Origin: Adineta steineri
Taxonomy: Eukaryota; Rotifera; Eurotatoria; Adinetida; Adinetidae
NCBI GenBank assembly: GCA_905250115.1
Contig: CAJNOI010000101.1
Span: forward strand, 147,001-211,000
DNA: 64,000 bases
Direction: 5' to 3'
In this document: one piece after another, positions 24,107 through 35,890 of the stretch
Layout: each line of letters starts with the position of its first letter
Position numbering within the stretch: the first letter of the stretch is position 1
Notes under the pieces: model-generated
Databases searched by the model: none
The model's input: only the letters and a program-made list of their open reading frames with translations
What the model was told of the DNA's origin: nothing
Position numbers and translations under genes: made by a program

Positions 24107-25058
24107 AATTTTTTTTTTTGATTTAAACATCAATTTTTTTATATACTATATTTAATTAGTTGACTTAAGTACTGGTATCATTTATCGATTACGAAACAGT
24201 AACTAATGTTTATCATTAAGTATGATCATCAATATTTATGTGTCATTTCGACTACGAAAGTAATTACGAAATGCTTTTAGAGAAGAAAAAAATACTTTTA
24301 CACGAGTTATAGTATCAAACTACAGAACAGATAACGTAAAATGAATGTGTCACACCAATAACTTTTCTATTATTCTTATTTTCAATGTTCAAAATTTTAA
24401 ATTAGAACGATTTTGTCAATCTTTAATAATATTCCTATCAAGTATATTAATGGAATAAACATTATATATTTGTTTTTGTTATAAAATGATATTACATCGA
24501 GTGGAGGCTTGCAATATGAAAAAAAAGGAAAAATTTCAATATATGCATGTACGAACAGTAATTTTTTAGGTATAACATAAATAATACATGCATTTGCGTA
24601 TTATAAATTATGTTCTGTTCTCTTTTCAACGTATCGGTATCGACTGTAGTGTGTCAGCTGTGTTTGGCAAAATTAACATCACATGATTAATTGTATTCAG
24701 CATAACATGATGACAGCTTTAATTGTCAATATTAATGTTTATATAGACTATTTGTTATTGAAAATATTTTGATATTTATTTTCGTTTATGTAGAGTCATC
24801 TCAAGAACATGTTTGTTATTAGTTTATTCTAATAACGAATAGTTTACAAGAAGCATTAATGGTTTATTGGTTTTATCATCTTTGATAAAGAATGAAGGTA
24901 AGAATAGTATTACAAACATTCTTATCTTATAAGAAGATATATATTTATTTAAGGAGTATCTTCTATCATGTATGTTCTTATTATTTAATTCTAAACAATC
25001 GATATTATACAGAATAGTTACGATAACATTTTTCTTTATAGATTTTTCAAATTAAATT
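24107..25058. other. spacer before carboxypeptidase Q
   Basis: Besides the Pol III terminator just after the tRNA, this 950-bp AT-rich stretch shows only an acceptor-like tttctttatag ending at 25041, 17 bases before the next ATG. The site could serve a 5' UTR intron or a trans-spliced leader. Confidence 0.5.
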
Positions 25059-26497
25059 ATGCTATGGTTATTTCTTATACTTCCGGTGATAAGCGTTACA
25101 AGTCGTTCATTTAAAGTTTATGATAAACCGACACCAACAGCTATATCAGATCGTTTAATTGAATTAGTTACTCAAGGAGCTTTCCGTGGTGTAACTTATT
25201 ATCGTTTAGCAGCATTAGCTGATACTATTGGTCCTCGTCTATGTGGAAATGAATCATTAACACAAGCTGTTGATTGGGTAAGAAATGTAATGATAAGTGA
25301 AGGTTTAGAAAATGTTCATGTTGAACAAGTTGAAATACCTCATTGGATACGAGGTGAAGAACGAGCTCGATTAATACAACCACGCTATGCTAAATTATCC
25401 ATGCTTGGTTTAGGTAATTCCGTTGGTACAGGTCCTAATGGTATTCAAGCACCAGTACTTGTTGTTCGTTCATTTGATGAATTAACTGAAAGATGTGCTG
25501 AAGCTCGAAATAAAATTGTTGTTTTTAATCCACAATGTGATTGGATATCAGAACCATTAGCTTGTTATGGTCCAGTTGTTGCTTATCGTTCCGGTGGTGC
25601 ATCACATGCTGCTAAATGTGGAGCATTAGCATCTCTTAGTCGATCAGCTGCATCACATTCAATTGATTCACCACACACTGGCATGATGACATATGATCCA
25701 GCTTATCCAAAAATTCCGGCAGCTTCTCTTTCAGTTGAACATGCTGATATGCTTGACCGTTTTCAACAACGAAATCAATCGATAGAAATTTATCTTTATA
25801 TGGAAGCACAAACATTACCTAATGTTATTGGATATAATCTTGTAGCTGAAATTAAAGGTTCATCTTTACCAAATGAAACAGTACTTGTTAGTGGTCATCT
25901 TGATAGTTGGGATGTTGGTCAAGGTGCAATGGATGATGGTGGTGGTGCAATGATATCTTGGACTGTTTTGTCTTTACTTCATTCACTTAATATTCGAGCT
26001 AAACGAACAATTCGTTGTGTTCTATGGTCCTGTGAAGAATTCGGTGGTATTGGTGCTGATCAATATTTTACTGCACATGAAAATGAAGTACCAAGTATGA
26101 GTATTGTTATGGAATCAGATCTGGGAGTATTTCATCCATATGGTCTTCAATTTAAAGGAACTAATGAATCACAAAAAGTAAGAAAAATATTAACTTTACA
26201 AATTTTTTTTAAATTAAAATATCTTCTAAGATTATACAAACAATATCTCAACAATTAAGATCAATTAATGCAACTCAAGTTGTACCAAATGGTGAGGGTA
26301 CTGATATAGGTCCATGGTTAGAACGTGGTGTTCCTGGTGCCTCACTTTTTAATGACAATCGAAATTATTTTGCCTATCATCATTCAAAGGGTGATACAGT
26401 CAATGTACTCAATTCAACTGATATAGATTTAGCTGCTGCTGTTTGGGCTGTTTATGCTTATGCTATTGCTGATCTAGATAATCTTTTACCACGTTAA
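25059..26497 (+). CDS. CPQ: carboxypeptidase Q, M28 metallopeptidase
   Basis: Two exons, 25059-26177 and 26231-26497, join in phase 0 to 461 aa. Residues 1-16 form a signal peptide (LWLFLILPVISVTS). The M28 zinc motifs are in order: GHLDSWDVGQGAMDDGGG, the catalytic Glu pair in WSCEEFGG, MESDLG, and YHHSKGDT near the C-terminus. Length fits the mammalian enzyme (about 470 aa). CPQ is a secreted or lysosomal dipeptidase. Several N-glycosylation sites (NES, NQS, NET) support a secretory route. Confidence 0.92.
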
Positions 26498-26719
26498 TTT
26501 TAATGATTATAAATTTGTTTTTGTAGTTTATTTCTTTTTTTAAAAACAAAGAAAGAAAAAAAAGAAAAGAAAAATGATTTCTATTCGTAAGCAAACGATC
26601 AAAATTGTATGCCGTTGTCAATCATAATAAATGTATAGTTTATATAAGATCCAATAGAAACAGTAACGTGAGAATTCAGTTTGCCATTTTATATTTTTAC
26701 ATTCAAATTTTATACACAC

Positions 26720-28915
26720 ATGGCAACAACAGCAATGAAAGGTAGTGGAATACATGTAGTTGTATTCGATGAACGTGATAAAATTCTTCCACTTATACGT
26801 AAAGCAATAATTGAATCTATTACATCATTTAATTATTTACCTGCTTGTATGTCATACATCGATGAAATGACGATGGATAATGAAACAACTATTGTAGTAA
26901 CAACATCAATCGATGATCGTGTTATAAAAACATTCGAAGCTTCGAATTCTATTGAAGCTGTTTTTATTTTATCTACTACACGTAAAGAAATCGATAAATC
27001 ATTCACTAAAGTAGTTGGTGTTTATCCTCGAATGGATAATTTATTACCAGTACTTTTTGAAACACTCGATATAGTAGAATTACAACTCAATGCAAATAGT
27101 ATTCTTTTTCATCGTAACTTAGATGGAGGTGATAATATAGACTTTTATTTTTATAATCTCTGGTTGAGTCATGAAATAAATCAAAAACTAACAAGAAAAG
27201 ATCTTATTGAACAAGCTAATATTTTTTATCGTTCAAAAAAACAAATGCATACGGCCATTCATGAGTTTGATACATCCTACAATAAACTAGACATTTTAAA
27301 TTGGATTCATAGATCGGATCGTGCATTTCCATATCATATACTTATAACAAATGCTCTTCGTACACATGATCAACATATTTTAGGACTTACTCGTTTTTTT
27401 ATTCTTGATTTAACTAGACAATTGAAACCTTTATCAACAATACAGATGTGTAGTCAAGGTTATTATGGTACAAAATTACCATTATCAGTTGTCGATCGAT
27501 TTGAACAGCAAACATCAAGAGATATTATTTCATTTCAATGTTTTCTTCCTGTAACAAAAACAAGAGCAAATGCATTAGCAGTAGCAGTACGTCCAACTCG
27601 TCGTCGTAAAATGATTAGTGTACTTTTTAAAATCGATGCAAGTAATGCACTTGGTGTGCATATGGGAGATATAATTCTTCTTGATATGGCAACAGCATTT
27701 TATATAATTGGTGTATCAAGATATGCTGGTTTTGGTAGTGCTAGAGAATTAGTTACTATTATTCAATTAGTTGCAGTTGATTCAGGATCTAAACAACAAT
27801 TATATGAAGAATTTATTGAAAAAAAACAAAGCGAAGGAAGATCAATAGATGAATTTTTAATAGACACGATTCCTCTTCTCAAGTTAGAAAATATTACTAA
27901 TTGTTTTATTAGTTTTTTTCTCTATTTTTAGGTCCGATGATATGTATAAACGACAAAATAAAAATAAATCAGACACACCAAAAGATGTCCCAGAATTAAA
28001 AGATGACCCAGAATCAAAAGATATTTCGTATGTTTTGTTGTTCTTCTATAAAACAATTACTGATATTTCTTGAATCTTTCTAAGGCAAAAGTCTTTTTGT
28101 TCTCTAATAATCTTTTATATATACATAATTTATGTATCTATATGTCTTTTTTTTCATTAAGTGAGGATGAAATTGCAGGAGATGAATTTATCGCTCATGG
28201 TGAATGGGATCAAGCAATTAATGCTTTCTCTCGTATAGAGGATCCAAACGTTCGTGTTTTAAATAAAGCAGGATGTTTGTTACGTGAACATTTACAAAAT
28301 CTACCGGGTGCACTTGAATGTCATGAACAAGCATTACGCAAAGCTACCAATAGAGAAAAAGCTGATACTCTTATGCATCTTGGTACAGTTAATAATGACA
28401 TGAGACAACATAATGAAGCATTAAAATGTTATTCTCAAGCATTGCAATGGTATGAAAATGAAAAACCAAAAGATCCAGCTACAATAGCTCGATGTCTTGT
28501 TGGTCTTGGTAATGCACATTGGGCATGTAGACAACTTAATGAAGCACTCGATTGTGCTCAACGTGCTCTTACTATACGTGAACAAGAAGTTAAACCAAGA
28601 AATGACTTTGAAATAGCAGGTTGTCTTGGTAATATGGGAAATATATTACATGATCAAGGTGATATGGAACATGCATTATCATGTGCTCAACGAGCTGCTG
28701 ATATATTAAGTCAATGTGGAAAAAATGATCCTCGAGTAGCTGCTGCTTACAATAATTTAGGTGCGATGTATCTAGTATGTGGAGATTATAGTAAAGCACG
28801 AGAATATTTTCAACGTGCACTTGACAGTTTACCAATTGAAAATCATCCATATCGAATAAGTACATTAAATAATATTGCTCGATTAAATGCTATTGAAAAA
28901 GGACAAAAACCATAA
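26720..28915 (+). CDS. bdelloid-type ART-like / TPR protein with degenerate ART core
   Basis: Three exons, 26720-27882, 27932-28027 and 28162-28915, give 670 aa; the first in-frame ATG is at 26720. Residues about 8-140 match the N-terminal domain common in bdelloid ART-TPR proteins (IHVVVFDERDK, ETTIVVTTSIDDRVI, VVGVYPRMDNLL). Then comes an ADP-ribosyltransferase-like region (NALRTHDQHILGLTRFFILD, YYGTKLPLSVVDRFEQQ, FQCFLPVTKTRANALAVAV, SVLFKID). The R-S-E residues expected for arginine ADP-ribosyltransferases look replaced: YRG is YYG, the STS segment is PVTK, and no ExE is seen. The C-terminal 230 residues hold about five TPR units of kinesin-light-chain type (AEIAGCLGNMGNILHDQGD-like). Likely a binding or scaffold protein rather than an enzyme. 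Confidence 0.75.
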
Positions 28916-29523
28916 TTATATTTTATTGAACTTCTTCTGTCTTTTTTTTATTATATAAAAAACTATGATCTAAATACATAAAACGTATGATTATGAATTC
29001 TTTCTATCACAAAAGTTTTTACATTTGTTAATAAGCTGGAAGATATAAAGGATGAAAAATTTGTCGGTAAGTATGACAAATGTAAAAGTTATTTCCTCTT
29101 TTTGATTATTGCATTCGGTCGTTGACTAACAATAATGTGCATATGTCCTTGAACAATGAGTATAACAATTTTTAGAATTATGACTGTGTTTACTTTAATG
29201 AATATTCTTTATGAATAATAGTGACATATGCGACTGAAATAAATGAATAATAGAGTTATATTTAGTTACAAATTTCAATAATATAAATTATTATGTAATC
29301 GATAAAAAAAATATCTTCTACAATTTTCTCGTTGCCTTTTGTTACAATGAATTTTTATTTTTTTTTCTCGTTCTTATTATCAATGTCATAGAGTACTTTG
29401 TTCTGTTTTCATTCGGTGAGTTGTCTTAGGCAACAAGCAGCACGCAATTGAAAGAAAAAAGAGTGCGTAATTCAAATCACATTCTGATTATTTTTTCTAG
29501 AAGCAAACACTCTCTTCTGAATA
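28916..29523. other. spacer before the tandem micro-genes
   Basis: AT-rich and without a supported gene. An acceptor-like attattttttctag ends at 29500, 23 bases before the micro-gene ATG at 29524. Confidence 0.5.
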
Positions 29524-29718
29524 ATGGACAAGGCTGTACATGATCTATATAAAGAAACAAACGATGATCAACAAAAAGTCATAGCACCAAATGATGGTAG
29601 TTCTACATCAGTACCATCAGCAACAGAAACAACTGGTCAAACTCTTGTTGGTCAAATAGCAACAAAGCCAGTGACTCAAGCTGATACAGAAGCAAATCCA
29701 GCTATCAAACCAAATTAA
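29524..29718 (+). CDS. small disordered protein, first of a tandem pair
   Basis: A 64-aa frame from an ATG at 29524. It is hydrophilic and rich in Thr, Ala, Asp and Gln, with no hydrophobic core. Its start (MDKAVHDLYKE) and end (ADTEANPAIKPN) resemble those of the next frame (MDHAVVENER and AMEANPNTNPR), which suggests an old tandem duplication. Composition recalls small hydrophilic desiccation-linked proteins, but no LEA motif was identified. Short, so moderate confidence. Confidence 0.5.
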   Translation: MDKAVHDLYKETNDDQQKVIAPNDGSSTSVPSATETTGQTLVGQIATKPVTQADTEANPAIKPN

Positions 29719-29809
29719 ATTTTGAAATTCTTTTTTTTTTGTAATTTGTAAAATTAATTATAAATAATTTTTTCTTTTTAGATATAAAAAAACAAAAACT
29801 TAATATACA

Positions 29810-29974
29810 ATGGATCACGCTGTCGTAGAAAATGAAAGACGTCAAACAGATATTAAAACTGTACCCGACGATGCTAAAACAGGTGCTACATCAGCAAATA
29901 CTCAACTACCTGATACAACAACATTAGAAGGAGCAATAGCTATGGAAGCTAATCCAAACACAAATCCACGTTAA
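29810..29974 (+). CDS. small disordered protein, second of a tandem pair
   Basis: A 54-aa frame starting 91 bp after its neighbour's stop. It shares the MD-x-AV start, a central Thr/Ala-rich stretch and the EANP ending. A polypyrimidine tract and acceptor (tttttcttttag, ending 29781) lies 28 bases upstream of the ATG. That suggests a spliced leader or a cis-intron removed from the 5' UTR, so both frames could come from one precursor. Function unknown. Confidence 0.5.
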   Translation: MDHAVVENERRQTDIKTVPDDAKTGATSANTQLPDTTTLEGAIAMEANPNTNPR

Positions 29975-30448
29975 ATATAATTTTTAAATTATTTTAAAGA
30001 CGATATTCTAATATTTTTATTTCAATTGTATAATATTCTCTAAATAAAGTATGGATAAATAATTCAAAAATTTTCAATTTATTTATGCAATTTCCTGTAT
30101 AAAAAAAAGGCAACAACAAAATATCAGTAGTAACTTATTTTAGAAATAAGTCCTATTTTTTGTCTATACGGAAGACAATATAAGTAGACATCTGACGGTT
30201 ACTTTATATGTCGGTAAGAGTATCACTTAAAATCTGAATATGATAAGATAAAAGTTTAAAAAAAAAAACAACGATAGCCGTTTAACAATGAACGTTAAAA
30301 AAAATTTTAAATATTCATAAAAAAAAACAAACAAACAATTTAATTAAATTTTAATACTAAATTCTACTTTAATACAAAGGAATGCTTTCACTCTGATATA
30401 TTACGATTAAGATTTATAAAATTGACGAAAAAAAAGAAAGAATAATCA
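29975..30448. other. convergent spacer
   Basis: AT-rich 3' flank of a plus-strand and a minus-strand gene. An aataaa-type signal lies near 30042. Nothing else is seen. Confidence 0.5.
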
Positions 30449-31965
30449 TTAAGCAGAAACGGTAGGAGCTGCTGGATTACTTCGTAAACGTTTCATTTGA
30501 TGATCATCATTTTCTGTATTCATTGTTGATGCTATTGAACGTTTTGCGATTCGTGCTGCTAAACCAACGTCGTCATTATATTGTTGATCATCATTATTTT
30601 GTTCATCGTCATTAGCAACAGTTTGATCAACTATATTGGTTAAAATTGAGGAAACGGTTTCTATATCATCGTCTTCATCTTCATCCAGATCTTCTAATGC
30701 TCTCATATAAGATTTTTTAAGTAAACATATATCAAGAAAATTTTGACCGCCACGACGACCAAATGATGCTTTCCATAAGCGTCCAGTGGTTGATGACGAT
30801 AAGACTTCATCGTCTTCCTCTTCTTCTAAAAAACAAAATAAATATTTTTCATACTATATTATAATATAAATTCATTATATGTAGAAGAAATTATTTTGCC
30901 TGATTATTCTTATGGATAAATAACGATAGCTTATGATTTAAAAATATTGGAATGAAAACATCATATTCTTGTAATGCTCCTATTTTATATGGTACAGACA
31001 TAATTAAAGATATTGTAAGCAAAATGCAATTTATTCTAAACCTGATAACGATGGACTCATATATATGTTAACAGTAATTTCAAACTTTTATTAGTAAATT
31101 GCACCATTCATAAAATCATTAAAACTTCTGTTTGATATATTACTACTATATGATTAAAACTCATACAAAAAGAAACTATCTTTATTGCACGTAGTGAATG
31201 GCAATAGTTAAGAGTTTTAGTCGATTTCTATATCATTGTCAACGTGTAAACTAAAACATACTCATATGCAATGAAAGTTTTGCTGTTTCATATCATAGTT
31301 AATAATTTCTTTAGACTTATTTAATCACATGTATATTATCAAATGATATTACCTTCATGATCATCAATAAGTGTCATTGGCGTACACAGAAAAAGTTTTG
31401 AATCAAATTGTGGTAATTCATCCTTATGTTCTAATAATTCACATAAATATGTTTGTCTTTGTGATAATTCTTTCACTTGTATTAATAATTGTCTAACATA
31501 GTGTTGTTCAAATAATTCTGGTCGTTCATCAAGACGAAGTTTAAATTTTAAATCATTATGATAAATTTCAATTGATAATAATCTTGCTGATAATAGTTTA
31601 GCATGTAATTCAATATCTGGATTATCTTGTTTAAGAGAATCAATAGCTAACATAGATTTTAAACGGTCTAATACAGGTGCTAAATCACCACGATGAAATG
31701 ATGTTTTACGTGGATTATTTAATAATTGTAAACGTTGACGAATTTTTTCTTCATTTAAATATTCAAAATAAGCTGTACCATTTAAATAGAATGCAACTGA
31801 TATTGATGTATCAGTAAAATGTGGTTGACATAATAAAACAAGATGACGGTAAGGTGGATCAAGACAACCAACAAATGTTGTCAATGACGATGACATACGA
31901 ACAAGACGTATTGGTGTTTGAGCAAATGTACGTGAACATGTTGCAGCATAATCCTCAAATGACAT
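30449..31965 (-). CDS. possible XLF/NHEJ1-like protein
   Basis: Two exons, 31965-31353 and 30825-30449 (phase 1 intron, 527 bp), give 329 aa. The N-terminal 110 residues look like a beta-rich head (RHLVLLCQPHFTDTSISVAF) followed by YFEYLNEEKIRQRLQLLN. At about 165-200 LFEQHYVRQLLIQVKELSQ and then LCELLEHKDELPQF recall the head-to-stalk segment of XLF (SQHLIRPL and the following LL-x-x-KD-x-E helix). The C-terminal third is acidic (EEEEDDE, DEDEDDD), with basic patches (RIAKRS, MKRLR) that could be a nuclear signal. If correct, it would bridge Ku/ligase IV-XRCC4 in end joining. The call rests on remembered pattern similarity and is tentative; an unknown nuclear protein is the alternative. Confidence 0.55.
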
Positions 31966-32085
31966 ATCTAAAAGAAGAGAAAAATAGATTTTTTTTTCTG
32001 TTTTATTGGAAATACTAAATGGGTAAGCACTGTTAGAAAACTACTAGACTATTCTGATTATCTTTTTTTATGGAATATTAAATTT

Positions 32086-34446
32086 TTATAATGTAGATGA
32101 ATAAGTATCATTTTTGAGTACACGTCGTTGATATTGAATATTAAGTTGTTCAATAAATATAAATGTAAGAATTGTATGTGGACCAAGACGAGAGAAATAT
32201 GGTGTAAAACCTTTCCAAAAACTGAATATTCCTTCTTTACGAGGAATACGTTGGAATACATCCTAAAATTTAATAAAAAGAAAGATTTAAAAAATATCGA
32301 ATATGATTAATGATTCTTTCTTGATAATTGTGACAACTCAATAGATTTCGAATATTACGAAGTACTCAATACAAAAAAAAAGATAAGCTATTGTCATACT
32401 CTTACCATGAAACTGAGTTGCTTTATCTTGATAGATATATACATTCATGTAAAAAGAATTCATAAATTACTCGAAATAGTATTGACTTAGTTCACGAAAG
32501 CTTTAAAAATATTGTCTACGCGAGTTGAAACAACGGTGACTGTTCGAATAAAATAAGAAGAGCATGAGACAAATGTACACTCAAAAAGTAAAAGAAGCTA
32601 TATGACCGTTGAACTATATATGAACATAAACGAAAATGAAGAGAAAGAAAAGAAAAGAAAAAAACGATCCATGACCTAATGTACGATTCGACGACAGAAC
32701 AAGAATGAACATAAGTATATTGGTATATCAAACCACTACTGATATGTTTTTTTCAGTTGAAAGAAAAATGTATACTCAAATAAATTTTCTATGTAGAAAT
32801 ATATAAATGATTATATAACTAAGACAAAGCATATGAAGTATTTTTTTACACGATATTAATTAAAAATGGCAGATTGAAAAGACGAACAGTATACTGAAAT
32901 TGTCACGGTAACTAGCAGAACTCACGTAAAAAAATTCAACAGCGGTCAAATCATGTGCGGTATATTTAAAATACTCTGAAGTTTATTAGCATGTCAAGTA
33001 TGAATAAATTCTCATGAGAATACAATTTGTTCATATATATGTTCAATTGTCTAAATTTGTCCGTATAAATTTCTTCGATATGAAATAAAAACAATTATAA
33101 CTTTCGTGAGTAACATTGTACGCTTTAAATTCAATTAAATTGATGTTTAAAAGAAAAATCAATCATCAAGTAAAATGAACAAATGATATTCTATAGTAAT
33201 GAAATTTTACAAATTTATATTTCTTTGGTTATTTTAATGAAAATCAAAAGGCTAGTTATCAAACTGCTGATGTTTGACGATTATTATATTATTTAGGTAA
33301 AATAAATTTAAAACTACTTGTTTTAATAAGTTTATTCTATCAGATAAAATATATCTTTTCAAATCGATGTAGGAAGAAAGAACCACTAACAGTAACCTGC
33401 CACTTCTTTTTAGAACTGGCGTTATCTTTCTATAATTCTCTTATCGCAAAGGTTATCTTTGTTAAACAATAAGTAGTCCTTCAACGTACTTAGTACGCTT
33501 GACATATACATATATCCTAACTTACCAATATTCCATTATATTCTGGTTTTCCTTGTATAACTTTCATATTTTGATATCGAGTTTTAACAATATCAACTGG
33601 TAATGAAACAGTAGTAGTCACCAATGCTGCAATCAATGATGATACAGCATGTAGAAGAAATCCTTGTTCCATAAGACCGGATGATATAAGTACTTGTTTA
33701 GCTTGTGAATAGGTCGGCATTTGAGCAGCATTAACAATCATAGCTCGTGTTGATGTTGGTATAGCACCACGCCATAATTTAGTAATACCTTCTTCACGTG
33801 TAATACGTACAAGAGCGTCAAATACATGTGCATAATTTCGTCGTTCAGCTGCTGGTAATCGTCCATCAAGTGTCATACGGATCAATGCTACTTCGGCTGG
33901 AGTACCGATAAATGAACCTAAACCGCCAGCAGTAACACCCAAAAGAAGATTAACAAAGAAAGGAGGTGGACGACCATCAGCTTGTCGAAAACGTTCAAAT
34001 AATGATTGATATATTCCTAAACGAGCTGTTGTATATGTTGCTTGACGAAATAAACCAGCTGAAAGACTAGATATAAAATATATTAAATAACTTTAATTTT
34101 TATTTTATAAACAATGTATTTACCCCGAATAAATGCCACGTAAACCTTCTTTACGAAATATAGTTGTTAATGCATCAAAACTATTTTTATATTCTTTAGC
34201 TGCACCACCTTCACCACTCATTTGCATACGATTTTTGACTACGTCCATTGGATGGACAAATAATGTAGCCGTCATTCTGAATGTAAAATTAATCAATCAA
34301 AGAAAATATATAAATATATATATGTACCCTGCTAGACCACCGATTAAAAATTTGACTGAATTTGGCGTATTTGTTTGAGCCTTTGGTGCATCTGACGTAG
34401 CAGTCGGTGGTTTCGATGCATCTGATGATTTAGTCGGCGTAGTCAT
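32086..34446 (-). CDS. SLC25A11: mitochondrial 2-oxoglutarate/malate carrier
   Basis: Four exons (34446-34328, 34276-34124, 34066-33526, 32262-32086) join in phase to 329 aa. Three mitochondrial-carrier repeats are present with signatures HPMDVVKNRMQ, TPAEVALIRM and LPVDIVKTRYQN, each followed by the usual G-x-W/Y-x-G element (RGIYSGLSAG, LWRGAIPT, FWKGFTPYFSRLGPHT). The sequence runs closely parallel to the animal oxoglutarate carrier throughout, including GRLPAAERRNY and NAAQMPTYSQAKQ. It swaps malate and oxoglutarate across the inner mitochondrial membrane. A Thr/Pro/Ser-rich N-terminus of about 25 residues precedes repeat 1. The last intron (32263-33525, 1263 bp) is far longer than the others. 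Confidence 0.92.
32263..33525 (-). other. unusually long intron of SLC25A11
   Basis: 1263 bp between the third and last exons, against 51-57 bp for the other two introns of the gene. It begins ggtaagttag on the minus strand and ends aaattttag. No convincing nested gene was found; a 71-codon minus frame at 32516-32731 is low-complexity. Confidence 0.7.
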
Positions 34447-35890
34447 TAATCGAATATTTCTCTTTGTTGTACTTTTTAGCTATTATTAAAATTGAAAAAT
34501 TAAAAAAGAAACCTCATAGGTTACAGAAAAGCGATACGATTATTCTCTCAAAGCAGAAAAGAGCATGTACGAAGAAGAACCAATCAAAAATCAAATATAA
34601 CAGTGTCACATGGAGATGTCACTTAAATACTGTTTATTAATACATGAATTGAGATTGACTAAACATAAGTTTTCACGATGAATTCAATAGTATTTTGAAC
34701 ACAATTTTATAGAGATTTACGATAATTTCTTTGATCAATCAATATTATATATCCGTCAATTATTTAAATGAAACCGTGAATTGAATATTTTGCTTGATGA
34801 CGAAAAAAATAGATGCAATATCGTAGGATAATCTTAAAATGAATTTTTTTCTCTTAAGGTACTAATAATCGATATTCTTCGATTGAGTCAACAAATAATC
34901 ATTTTAAATAATACTTTTTCAACATTAAAAAACTTGATAATATAATACAACGCGAAGAAAATGACTCCAATTATTCTTAGGTTTTACTAGAAACTCGTTA
35001 GAGAGTTTATGTCCAGTCTTCATTAATGCATATGTTATTTCTTGTATACTTATTGTGATCGTAGTTAAAAATATTATAATGCAATGAACAAAGACATAAT
35101 AAATAAATAGAATATTATGTCGTTCATTTTATTCATACACAAAAAATTTTTCTTCTACGACAGCTAATTGTCAAATAAAATATGTCAACAAAAGAAACTT
35201 TACTATCTTTTTCGTAAAAAAAAATTACTGATAATTTACCATTAGGAGTATCACTTTATTTTTATTTTATAAAGAATAAAAATAAAGAAATAAACTAAAT
35301 CTTTAGATTTATAAGAAAATAGATAATGTTGATCGCAGTTTTTTTCAATCAACAGCAATATTCTAATATGGAAAAACTTCTGTCCAGCATCTATTTTAGC
35401 CTGTGTCCCTATAATATCGGGCGGCCTATCTAGAAAAGATAAAACTTTAGATTTTTAAGAAAAAAAGTTTCTTTATTCTTTATTTTTTTGAAACGAAGTA
35501 ACTTTCTCTTTATCTTTGTTTTATCAAAATAAAGATTAACTTTATCTTTATTTTATAAATCTAGAGATTTACTTAATTTCTTTATCTTTATTTTTTATAA
35601 AATTCCTCGATAGTAGTAAATACTGATTATCGAAAGATTATATTCTAAAAGTCAATAGTTTTATTGACTAAATATTTAATATATATATTTAGACTGAAAT
35701 TCTATGACTTCGTATAGATTTTATTTATTCAGATTTAGTTTCATACATATATTTTTGAAACGTTTTTCTTGAAAAATATTGATTTAATCTAGCTGATATA
35801 TCCTTTGTTGTTTTATTCGTCATATATAAATGTATTACTACTTTAAATATTCCTACTAAGTGCTGCATAATAAAGAAAGACTTTATTAGA
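34447..35890. other. divergent spacer between SLC25A11 and the S1/P1 nuclease
   Basis: Promoter region of two divergent genes. It contains an inverted-repeat element (35267-35602). No gene is supported elsewhere. Confidence 0.5.
35267..35602. mobile_element. inverted-repeat element of about 336 bp
   Basis: The left arm (35267-35322) and right arm (35546-35602) are imperfect reverse complements over about 57 bp, sharing ataaatctagagattta-like and tttctttatctttatt-like segments. A nested perfect 13-bp hairpin (35254-35266 with 35275-35287) overlaps the left end. The interior includes a GC-richer stretch (cgggcggcc, near 35419). AT-rich arms raise the chance of a non-transposon origin. Confidence 0.5.
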
